Below are positions 21,301-34,771 of a DNA stretch of 64,000 bases, one piece after another (positions within the stretch are counted from its first letter, which is position 1; every line of letters begins with the position of its first letter). The position numbers and the translations under genes are program-made. Origin of the DNA: Atrina japonica (lineage: Eukaryota > Mollusca > Bivalvia > Pterioida > Pinnidae); NCBI GenBank assembly GCA_030159075.1, contig BROG01000816.1, forward strand, positions 33,501 through 97,500, given 5' to 3'. The notes below the pieces were generated by a model, which ran no database searches, had not been told where the DNA came from, and saw nothing but the letters and a program-made list of their open reading frames with translations.

Positions 21301-24300
21301 AATTTGGACCTTTGACGTCTTTTATCATCTGACTGAGGGGAGGAGGGACTACTTGCTTCCTCTTCTGAGCCTGAGGATAGAGTTCGTACATTTTTATCAT
21401 CCCCTTCACTTTGTTTTCTTTGCTGAGCTTCTAGTTGTTGTTGTTCTGCTTGCAGAGAGAGACCAAGATCAAAGGAGAGCATAGTCTGTTGACACAGTAC
21501 ACCTATTGTCCCCATTTTGACTTTGGCACTTCTTTTTTGTGGTGTTTTCTGTGGGAATATTATTTCTAGTTTTTGAGGTGCTGGAGGTGTTTTGGGAAAC
21601 ACAGTCTTTTTTGATACATGCACTTTTGTTTCACCTGCTGTTGACGCAGCACCGATGTCACTGTCTGACAATGCCGATATTGTTAAGTGTACTTCCTGTT
21701 TTTCTTTAACTCCTTGTTCAGCACTGGAATCACAAGTTGCTGTAGTTGCAGCCCTTTCCCTATATCCGTTGGGAGCTTCAGAGCTTTCATCTTCTTGAGC
21801 ACTTAACAAAGGCATTGATGAATAGTTTATAACATTTGTACTTATAGTTGAATCTGGTTGATATTCCGTTACATTCAATAATTGTGAGTTTGTGAGAGTT
21901 GATGATGATTCAAATGACGTATGACCGATTTCATGATTTTTTCTCTTACTAGTCACAAGTATGGATTTTAATGGTTGACTTTCAGAGTCTGATAAGGCTC
22001 TGTCAGGTGTAGTTCTTGCACTATCAAATGCTTCTGCTAATTTTTTCACCTTATGGCCACTACCATTGGTTAAATCTTTCAAGGGAGCTGTAGCAGTTCG
22101 AGACTGCTCTGGTCCACTGGGAGAGGAAAGTTTTCGCACAATATGTTGGACAAATTCTGATTTTGTTCTTGGAGAATCTGTCTTTTGTACTGTCATAATT
22201 GTTCCATCACTACCACTACTTTTTACACTTAGTGTATCTGGTGTTCCTTCTCGAGACAGCCGTTTTACAATTGTTTTAACGTAGCCATGGGCTAAATTCT
22301 CTTTATCACGGCTGTTTAATTTTTCATCGAAAGTTTTCTTTGAATCATCATGCAAGGCATACTTTTGTAAAATTCTGGTCATATAAACAGACTGCCCTTT
22401 CCTGTATCTCCTACTCTCCTGCAATAGTTCCTCAGCTGGTTTGATCCGGTTTGCACTAGTTACTTGACGTATTCTTGGCCAGTGAAGTCTGGTTTCAACA
22501 GTTCGTCTAGAAATTAAAGGACTATCAGTGACAGATGTCTGACCTTCAGTTTTTGTAATAGTTATGGTTTCTGAATGTGTATCAGTAATTCTAGGAAATG
22601 TGTGTCGCTTGTTTGGATCAACGGAGTTACGGGGATTTTCCTTAGAAACATCATCAACTGTATAAAAGTTTGAAGCATTTCCAAATATAGAATCTGAAGA
22701 ATCCTCAGACACAACACTTCTTTCATCTTGAGAACTACCTTCAACAGTCCTATCACTCAAATCTGACTGTAACCCATCCTCAGGCTCACTTACATCAATA
22801 CTTTGTAGTTTGATTAGTCGACCTCTTTGAGTCTTTTTCCATTCTGGAATGAGAAGTTCTGGGAATTTCATCTCTAGTTTAGGAACATTGCTTTGATGTA
22901 ATTGTTCATGAATCTCTGCTTTTTCTAAGTCTATAACTTTTTCATGTTGATTCCTATTACTTCTTGGAACATTAAGTTCCTGTTGAGATATGTCTCTAGG
23001 TAATTTAATCATTAAAGCAATTTCTACTCCTTTTTCACCACACACTTCTTCAATTGGTTTGGACTGATCTGGGACAATTATTGTTGTCTCATATGTTTCA
23101 GGTTTTTCTACAATATCTGTTACAAAATTGACTTCTTTTGCAGTCTCTGGTTTATTTTCCTCCATAGTTTCGGCAAAATACTGTGGTTGGTCTAAGCTAT
23201 TTACAGCTTGGGCTGGAAGTGTAACAGCTGAGTCTGTACTTAGCTGCTGATCTACAAACTGAGGAGATGAAATTTCTGTTTTAAGGGATACACATTCTTC
23301 TTTGCTTGAATCTGAAAAAATATAAGACACTATTGCAGAACACAATTCTGAGGGTAGATTGAATAGTTGCATACATTCATAGATTAAAGGGATATTAGCT
23401 GTGTTTTTTTTCAAAATTTTATTTTTCCTTTTTTACTACTTAGATCGATATATAAAACAAAAATATACACAGGCATAAAAATTCTGAAGTCCCTATATAA
23501 TTTCTGAAAGTTGCTCGAGAAACACAGGTTTGCCTCATTTTCAATTGCAACTGATTAATTCAACCATACGATTTGTATATGAATACCACACTGGACCTGA
23601 CCTTATTTTCACAAAATATATAGGAATATAAATTTTGTTAGGTCTGTGTATAGCTCTTATTTGTTATTGTACATCAAGTACAAGTAGTCAAAGTAGAAAA
23701 AATAGATTTTTGTTTTGGTAAACACAGCTAATGCCCCATTAATATATCATTAAACAAATATGAAATAATATGCCACAATTGTTAAGATCATTAAAGAACC
23801 ACAAAAGTATACTTGGGTAAGAAATACAGGCTTAAAAGCTATGAATGTAATTTAGGAGTCTGTATACATGTTCAAGGCATTACAAAAAATAACGTAAAAG
23901 TCTTTAAACATGATATTTTTCATAATAATAAAATGTCATTTAATGAAATAATTAATGACCTAATTTTGTATATCTCTGAAATTCTTTTACAATGTCCAAT
24001 GCATTTCAACTATCAAAGTTACATTACCTAATTCAAATCTTTCCACTAATTCTTCACCACAGGCTACTGATGCTCGAACTGCAGTGTTTTTGAGGCCTTT
24101 GGTGAATCTTTTGTATGGTGGAATATAGTTAGTTTCTTCGCCTTCGACCTACAAAACATGGAATTTAGTGGTTCTTTATATCACAAAAACTTCAAGCAAA
24201 ATGTAATGTGGTGCTTCTGTCTTGATTCAAGTATAGCTTGGGTATCTCCACCTTTGTAAAGTCAACCAACCACACCAAAACTACAATCTTACCATTCGAT

Positions 24301-27300
24301 ATTTTTTATGATTATATCGATTATTTTCGTTTTGATTTGCAGAACACTTGTTTTCCATTTTTTTTCCAATTCTTTGTTTTGTTTTTTAATATTAAAATAA
24401 TAAAAATATTTTGTCAAGATCTGTGTGGAAAACAATTTGTTACTATGTACATTATGACATCTGTTCTGTTATAAAAAAAATTAATGGACAATCTTTCACT
24501 GCTTAAGTAAAACTGCTTTTAAAATATGTTCATTTTGATACCAAATTCACAAAATAATATCCATGCAATAAAAAATAATGTAAAAAAATGCATATATCAT
24601 AGCTTTTAAAATAACGAAAATGTCTGCAAATTGAAATAAAAAATGAGGAGTAATTAGGATAAAATACAATCCACAAAACAAGACCCACATCACTGCCAGT
24701 TCGGGAACAATACAGTACCTTCTGTCTGGTTCAAAACCAGTGGCAAATGAGGCAGACTCCATGACAGTTCAACCTGATGGGCTAACAAACTATGCGCAGG
24801 TTTATTGATGTTCAAAAACAACATCGACAGATAAATCATAAACAAGTTCCTTGTTTATCAAAATAAATCAGCTATGATGTAAGCAAATCTATGCAAACAC
24901 AGGGGATCCAGCACATTCCATTGACAACATTAATCTACACTTACATGAAATTGAACCGAGAGTGCTTTTCCTGGTAAGCATGTAAATATATATTGTTCAA
25001 AATATTTTTTTTTTCAAACTTAAAACTCATCTGCTTTAAATCTGTATGATACAGATTTTTGATGCTTACTTACTCATCTGGTATAGACTGAAAAGTGGAA
25101 GTACATATAAGTCAGAACTTTTTTTACGGTTCCGGATCGAATGTCTTTCAGGGAAATATTTAAAATCTATTTAAATCTAAAAATTTTCATGTCAAAAATT
25201 ATGAATAGCAAAATCTAAATATTTATATGATTTTTTTTATGCCCAGGCTTTTTCAAATGCATACAATGACAAACTGAGACTACTTATATCCAATGACCTA
25301 AATATTATTTAGCCTACATTGTTTATCCCTTAAAACACAAAAAACGATGACAACATTACCAGGTCTATTTTCATTAAATTGCTTCATATTCACACAAACA
25401 AGTCAGTAAAATGTTCATCCCCAGCACAGCTAATGGTTCTTTTTACACTATTTGATACAGACACATTTTCTGACAACTTACCACTCTGCCCTCCATCCCT
25501 CCATACGTGTTCCATCGTTTGATACCAGACGTCCTTTTGGCATATTGTTTGTATCTAATCAGTTCGGTTTCCCGCCTTGTAATGTCTGCTTGTAACAGTA
25601 AATTGTTAGCCTCCTGAAGAAGCAGTTGACGTTTCATAGACATGATTTCTTTATTTCTTTCAATCTGACTGAGTCGTAAGTTGCTCAGCTAAATAGAAAA
25701 AAAAAAGAAAAAAAGAAAAAAATCCAATGTTAATACAGACAGTTGTAGCAATCTGTATGAATTAATATTTGTTAATTAGCTGTTTATCCAAAATCTTTAT
25801 ACAGAGGATATTTGCCATTTTTTATGAATAACATTTTCATTTAGACTCAGAAGCAGAAGATAAATATTTTACCAAAATTGCCAAGTGTCCCCCATAAATA
25901 GGAAGACTTCCTTTTTTATGTAAAATTTTGATAATTTCTTCAAGAAAAATGCATATCTACCCCATGAAAAATTTGTATTTTCCTATTAATTCTTACTAAA
26001 ATTTAGAGTCTCCTCCATGAGATTGAAAAATCTCCCTCAAGAAAATTTTTCAAGGTTGGCAAGTCTGTTTTACATGAGTGTATTATTATTCATCAAAAAT
26101 TGGCAAATATTCTATTTATTACATGTCTATTTCACATAAAATAAGAAAAAGTAGTCCAAAAATTTGATTTTACATTGATTGTGCATGAAGTGCTATTTTT
26201 CAAAATGAAAAACAACAATTAAAAGTAACAAATTTAATAAATTGATAAATCCTTGTATTTCCCAACCAAAAATGTAATAAAAACTTATATATATTATATG
26301 GTTTTTTATCTGATATTTGATTCCTGGTTGTTTATTTGATATTTGTTATATGGCTGTTTATCTGATATTTGTTATATGGCTGTTTATCTGATATTTGTTT
26401 ATATGGCTGTTTATCTGATATCTGTTATATGGCTGTTTATCTGATATTTGTTATATGGCTGTTTATCTGATATTTCTTATATGGCTGTTTATCTAAAATT
26501 TGTTACATGGCTGTTTATCCGATATTTGCTATATGGTTGTTTATCTGATATTTGTTATATGGCTGTTTATCTGATATGTTTTATATGGATGTTTATCATA
26601 TATCTGTTATATGGCTATTTATCTCATATTTGTTATATGGCTGTTTATCTGATATTTGTTATATGGCTGTTTATCTGATATTTGTTATTTGGATGTTTAT
26701 CTGATATTTGTTATATGGCTGTTTATTTGATATTTGTTATATGGATGTTTATCTGATATTTGTTATATGGCTGTTTATCCGATATTTGTTATATGGCTGT
26801 TTATCTGATATTTGTTATATGGCTGTTTATCTCATATTTCTTGTACGGCTGTTTTATCTGATATTTGTTATATGGATGTTTATCTGATATTTCTGAGCTT
26901 TTTTCCCTCCAAATTTCTAGCCAATATTGGAATATATTCCAAGTAGCAAATCATATCTTTTTCCCCATTTCTTTGCTAAAAATTCCCATTCATGAACATA
27001 ACATCTTTTCATAATTTCTAATTTTATGCTGATATTTTCAATCACTGTTTTTCTTGAAATTTGACAGCAGCTTGGCAATAAAAATGATGAAAAAAATAAC
27101 AAGCAGCAAAATAAATGAAATACCTTATGCAAAATATTCCTAGTTTTGAGCCAAAATGTCATGAAATTCCCAATTCCAGTGCCATCGGTCATGTTCTCAA
27201 AAAGGCAAGAAAAAGCATTGTATTTGTTATATGGCTTGTTATGAAAAAGATATGAGTATTGACATTTTCTGTGGTACAAAGGAAATTTTCTGTTATTTTA

Positions 27301-30300
27301 CCTGTACTTGCAACTGCATTGCATGACTATATAACTTCTCAAAACTATGGAGAGCTGTTGTCTTTTGGTAAACTTCTTCTGAAATGAAAAAATACCATAT
27401 ATTAGTATAGATTGCTTAGTCTGTTTACTCAAACAAAGATCCCCCTGGCAATTAACCTGATAGACCAAATACATATTGTACCTAAAACAGTACAAGTTAG
27501 TAACTACAGGTATGGAGAAGTCTTTATTGCAGTCCAAGGCAATTTCTCAGAGTGATAGATGATTCTCTCCACTAAAACATAGATCTGTGGATTATCAGTG
27601 GTCTAGTAACATTTTATGAGAAAACATAACAGCATTATACATATTATACACAATATTATAACATCCTTTCAGTTTTTGCTCTGATGGAAATAAAACTATC
27701 CCTGCTTTTATGTGAAACATACATATAAGATGTGAAACATACATATAAGATGTGAAACATACATATAAGATGTGAAACATACATATAAGATGTGAAACAT
27801 ACATATACATTTGTAACATGTGAAACATACATATAAGATGTGAAACATACATATAACATATGAAACATAACATGTATAACATGTATATACAGTAATTTCA
27901 CACAGATACTAGCATCACTTTTAAGGTTGAACAATATATCTTTAAATATCCCAACTGACTCTGGTTTTCTCATAAAAAGATTATTTTGTATAGGTTATAT
28001 ATACCCGATTGTGAAGCTTGTAACAGCATAAGTCTCATCTGTTCTAATAAGTCCATCAATCTGGTGTTGACATTCTCTTCCCCTTCCACTGACTGCCACT
28101 TACAAACCTGAAACATAGAAATACAATGCAATTAACAGGAAATACAAAGTGTATTGTAAGAGTTACAGCCCTGTATATGATATATTATAAATGTATCAGG
28201 ATTGTATGACAGGAATTACAAAGTGTATTGTAAGAGTTACAGCCCTGTATATGATATATTGTAAATGTATCAGGACTGTATGACAGGAATTACAAAGTGT
28301 ATTGTAAGAGTTACAGCCCTGTATATGATATATTGTAAATGTATCAGGACTGTATGACAGGAACTACAAAGTGTATTGTAAGAGTTACAGCCCTGTATAT
28401 GATATATTGTAAATGTATCAGGACTGTATGACAGGAATTACAAAGTGTATTGTAAGAGTTACAGTGCTGTATATTGTAAATGTATCAGGATTGTATGACG
28501 GGAATTAAAAAGTGGAGTACGTATAGAGATTTAACAACAAGTGTTAGTATTATATACAATTGTCGACCTCATTTGAGGTTAATACATGGTGTTATCAATC
28601 CCAGGCCGAAAGCTGTTTAACACAGCTAAATGTTTTGAATGTCTAGTAGTTTTAGAATCCTTCTCTTCCAATAATGTTTGAACACCATAGCTGTCAACCG
28701 TGGCGAAACGAAAAACGTTTGTTTACTCTCTCATCGTATGTCATCTTGAATGTACTCCCTTGACACTGAATATAGGTAGACAGCGTTGATGATTGGCTAT
28801 ACAATAAATGCCAAGCGTGCCAAGGTTCGGGAATTCCTTGGTGCAATTTTTGGTTACAACCTCAATGTGTTGGATTGTTATATCAACCTAAGAAGCAATT
28901 TATGGGTTAATATAACAATTGAATTGAGAACAGAAAGTCTGAAACGAGCCAACCAAAAAATAGATGATAAGACAGTCATGTAATAATCATGTTTATCTAA
29001 TTCAAGTTAGCTGATTTTCAAAATTTGAAAAGACACAAGGTTTCCTTGAGTATCTTTTCAAATTTTGAAAATTAACTAACTCCAGTTAGATAAACATGAT
29101 AATCAACTTACACAAGTTGTTGAATCTGTTTCTACCATAACTGAATAGTGCTGGTAGTATGAATTATTAGCCTACATCATGTCTAGACACTATCAGGTTT
29201 GGACTTTCATGATCGTGTTGAACTTGTACTTTACTTCAATCTCTTCTTATTCATCTGAAGGTTGGCGATGACATCATTTACTGTTTGTGACATCACTTAA
29301 ACAGCTCTGTTAGTTATTTGTAAATGTTAACTAACTGCAGCTTTAATCATACCATCGCTTGAGAGTGGTATAACAACACAAGTTATGGTAGAAACATGTT
29401 TTATATAATTTTAGAATTTTGAATGTTGCTTTGTGCCACACTCAACAATTTCTCAGTGATTTGGTGGCAACCAGTTTTTAGTGGTGGAGTAGAGAACTCA
29501 ATTACAATGTACCCAGGAAGAGACCACTGGCCTTCTGCAAGTTAACTGGCAAACATTTTAATTAAATCAGCAAGATGTGAACCCATGCAGTCTAGAGTGA
29601 TGGACATTAGTTTATGGTTTAAAGAACAACCAACTAACTACTTGACCATAGAGGTTCCTTTACACATAATAACAATACTGTTAAAGTGATGGGCTCATGT
29701 AGCAAGAAATATGTATACTGTGAGAATTTACAAACATAAATACAGCATAAATACTAACATAAAAACAAAACAATCCTGTAAAACGAGTCATATAACAGGA
29801 ATACAAAGATACATGTACTGTGGCAATTTGATAGCCTTGTAACTCTGTAGGCTTATATGATAATTTGTAAAAGTAACAGCCCTGTTTAACCCTATAACTC
29901 TGTATGCCTATATATTTTGTAATAGTAACAGCCCTGTTTAACCCTATAACTCTGTATGCCTATATATTTTGTAATAGTAACAGCCCTGTTTAATTCTACA
30001 TGTATAACTCTATAGCCTACATAATAATTTGTAAAAGTAACAGCTCTGTTTACAACTATATCTATGTAGGCCTATGATAATTTGTAAAATCCTGTTTAAC
30101 CCTACATGTATAACTACATAATAATTTGTAAAAGTAAAAGCCCTATTTAACCCTATAACTCTGTGGGCCGTAATAATAATTTGTAAAAGTAACAGCCCTA
30201 TTTAACAGAAAGTAATAACAGGCTTGTATAAAATAAAATTCATATTTTCTATGAAAACTCAGAAAAGGCTAGTTCCATTCATAAATAAACTTAAACATCA

Positions 30301-32451
30301 CTATGTTATGGAAAAATATATATAAAAATATATCAAAAAGTAATAGAAGGGATCTTTACAACTATAGATGGGGAAAATTGTCTATAGCTCTTGGGTGATT
30401 ACTGCTCCCTTTATCTACATTGTTATCTATATATTTACGATATTTTTTACAAGTTTCTGTAAAACATGACAGCATAATATGCTTTTATAAAATGTATAAA
30501 GTTTGGTAGGTTTACATTTTTTTTTATTTCCAACACTATAATACATGTATATACAATCTGTGTGAAAGTGTAAACATTTATATGTATCATAGCATTACGC
30601 AAAATCATAATCCAACAAAATTTTATAAGCTTTAACTGCCCACACAATAGTCAAAACTATGCAGACTTATCAACCTTGAAAAATTTTTGTGGGGGAGAAT
30701 TTTTCAATTTCATGGGAGAGACTCTAAATTTTAGTAGGATTTAATAGGAAAATTAATTTTTTTCATGGGGGAGATATGCATTTTTCTTGAAGAAATTATC
30801 AAAATTTCACATACAAAATAGGGAGTTTCCTATTTATTGGGAAACTTGGTAACTATGACTATGACTTGGATTGTGTGTCATTTGAAAGCTCACTTGTAAT
30901 GTTCAGAATTCAAAACTGATCAATATGTTCAACTCACAGCAATACTTTCCATAGTGACAGCCAAATTTTCTCCAAAATTTTTCAATTCCTGAATCTTGCA
31001 TTCCAGGTCCGATAATTGACTTGACATAGCCAGTGGTGATGGCGGTTGTGTTGGCCCACCTGTAAGGCATTCTTTCTTATATTGCTCTGTCAGAGTAGAC
31101 ACAAGGTTAGTACGTATTAGTGGTCAGTAATGTAAGGACAAGTACAGGTTGCTGGTCAGTGTTCAACAAGCAGTATCCCAGTATTACAGGAGATATACAA
31201 AACAGACTATAACATTTATAAGAGATATCTACTGACATGGACATAACAGATATATAGAAAAGATTATCTACAAGAAATATATAGAACAGATTATAACATC
31301 TACAAGAGATCTCTGTTGATATGGACATGACAGATATAAAGAACAGATTATCTACAAGAAATATATAGAACATATTATAACATCTATTGATATGGACATA
31401 AAAGATATAAAGAACAGATTATAACATCTACAAGAGATATAAAGAACAGATTATAACATCTACAAGAGATATAAAGAACAGATTATAACATCTACAAGAG
31501 ATATAAAGAACAGATCATAATATCTACAAGAGATATATAAAACAGATTGCCATATATACAAGAGATATCTATTGACATGGACATAATAGATATATAGAAC
31601 AGATTATAACATCTACAAGAGATATCTATTGATATGGACATAAGAGATATATAGGAAAGACTACATCATGTGTAAGAGATATCTAGAACAGATTATAACA
31701 TCTTCAAGAGATATACAGAACATTCTATAACAAATATAACAGATATCTATTGACATGGACTTGAGATACACATATATAGATCAGACTTTAAAATCTACAA
31801 GAGATATATAACAGATAATAACATCTTAAAGAGATATCATAAGAGATATATAGGAAAGACTACATCATGTGTAAGAGATATCTAGAACAGATTATAACAT
31901 CTTCAAGAGATATACAGAACAGACTAACACAGCTATAAGATATATATAGAACAGATTATAACATTTACAAGAGATATACGGAACAAAGTATAACATCTAT
32001 AAGACTAAAGAGATAGATAGAACAACCTAAAGCATCTACATAAGATTTAAGAAAAGATTATAAGATCCATAAGAGATACATGTATATAGAAAAGACAAGT
32101 ATAAAAGATATATAGAATATACTATAGTATCTACTATCCTAGAACTATATACATGTACATAATATTGATATAGGACAATATTGTAACAAAGGAATATATA
32201 GATAAGACTACATGTAAAAGGGTTATATAGAAAAAATACTATTACATGTACATTATGAGATATATAAAAAGACAAATTTCTAATACTTTTTAACTTTTTA
32301 TTATATAGAATTTCATATTTGTGTGATGTAAAATAAGGGAGATTTTAAGAGAAATCATAAAAAAAACTGTCCAGGAACTGTTATAGTACCGGTAATTTAA
32401 AATATCCTAGTATTGTAATGGGAAGAAATGTAAAACAGATTCTATATTATG

Positions 32452-32489
<38 letters not shown>

Positions 32490-33085
32490 TTAAGTTAAAG
32501 TTAAGCTTGATACAGATGATTATACATTGTATATTTAGAAAGAGTTCAAAATGTCACATTTCATAATTTTCTTCTTTAATTTCTGTAAGCGCTTTCGCCT
32601 TTACAGGCTCTTCAGACGGAATACATGTTGTTAAGAATACAGTAGAACTTTAATGAGTCAAATTTTATTGACAAAGTCCCAAATGATTTTGTTGTTTAAC
32701 AGTACTATAAACCTTTTATAATGTGAACTTCTATGAGTCAAATTTCTCATCGTTTTTGGGGCCCATTTCTATAAAAACAACAGAATTTTCTACATATAAT
32801 TCTAAGTCCAAATTTACATGTGTACCAAATCACCCCATCATAATTCTTGTCCTTCAAATAAACAATCAATGTTTCAATTTCTCGAACACTAAGTTAAATT
32901 TAGCACTAATAATTATAATGACCATAAATATGTCTTAAATGGTTGCGAAGTGGTCATATGTACCTTATACCACCTCTAAAACTAAAAATTGCATGATTCT
33001 CGGTCACCATCCATGAGTTGAAGTCCCGATGTTTCAAACTTTCTAGGTGGTCCCTTGAACTTCAACTCATCTAAGTTTTACTGTA

Positions 33086-33163
<78 letters not shown>

Positions 33164-34735
33164 TGATCAATCTAATCTAATTTTACTATGGAAAGTATCT
33201 AAATATGTTTTATTTTCTTGAAAATTTCAGGTATACAATAATTCTACCACAAATTTAATTTATGAATTTAAAAAAAAATATCTAGACTAACACAACAATA
33301 ACACAATCATTAATATGATGAAAACTGCAAGGGAAACTTGTATATTTTGTATTGTGAGCAATTCATAGTTACTTCCCCATAATTTTGTACAAGAACACTG
33401 TAGAAATATTTATCAAAAAGTAACGGTATCCCCCTAGTTAGGATTATAGAAAATGAACTGCATTCAGGATAATAAGCAATGTATAAGATTTATCTCCCTT
33501 TGTATAAGGCAACATTTACATGCAAAATAATGGTAAATCTAGACATGAACGTAAAACTTTGCAAACATTATTGTTTTTCAACATAACAACATAAATGTAG
33601 GTGATTTGAGTTACAGTAAGAATCGGTGGTAAATGTTACTTATAGCCACCCAGTAGCCACATCACTTAGTATCCACATCACTCAGTAGCCACATCACCCA
33701 GTAACACACATGTTAATGACATTGTGTTAGTTGTGTTTTAGTGTGTTAACAATCAACAAAATTATGTAAACATGAACAAACGTATACAGCAACTTAAAAA
33801 AAGAAAACATCATTTATTATTACAATAAACTTACAATGTACCGTAAAACAACAAAACATTATTCACAATTAAGACTTATTTCAAAAGCTGATAACTGAAT
33901 ATACAACAAAAATTTGAAAAGAAAGTTTTTTATTGTAATTTAATATACAATATTGTACAACAACAAAATTGGTGTTACAATGTACCACAACTGAGGTGTC
34001 AAACTCACCAATTTCTTTGGAATGTTGAATTCTGGCTTTGTTGAGTTTTTCATTTAGATCCTGGACTTCGTCTTGTAAGGCAGCATATTCCATTTCTTTT
34101 TCTTGTAATTCTTCCAACAATTGTGCATTAGCTTTTTCTAAGCTGAAGTACAAAATATCATAAATTTACTAAATCTACGTCAATATGATAAAACCTGAGT
34201 TTATTGCATGAAACAGGAAATGTGTTCAAATACTAGGTCTAATACATATCATAAATGTGTTTATATAGGATCTATAATTCTTTTTTAATCTACAATATTT
34301 AGTAAAAAAAAAAATTGTAACATCTTTGGTAGTGAAGGATTTATCGAAGAAATTTTTTTTAATTGCCATTTTTCAGTGTGAAAAATAATACTCCATTTAA
34401 AGTCAATGTAAACTGTGTTATTTTCACTCGCCCAATCAAAATCCTTTTCAAATTTTGCGAATACATTTTTTTGAGAAATAAATATGTAATAAATAAAATA
34501 TTTGCTAATTTTTTTAATAACATTGTTAATTTAATCTTGTGAGACAGAGGAATATATATTCTGCACTCTATATATTCCATTGCAAAAATAAGTAAGCAAA
34601 AAATAAATAATATATCAGTGAATATCAGCATCATGTGACAAGGCAAAGATGCCAGTAGAATGGATTAACTGATAAAATGTAACTATCTAGATTATTTATT
34701 GTTATATATTTTCTGTACTAAGGAACTTTATTCTT

Positions 34736-34771
<36 letters not shown>

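Noticed and set aside
33881..34153. 90-residue minus-strand frame as a separate small gene
   Set aside because: Its first part is exon 5 of the large gene; the rest reads past the GTGAGT donor into intron.
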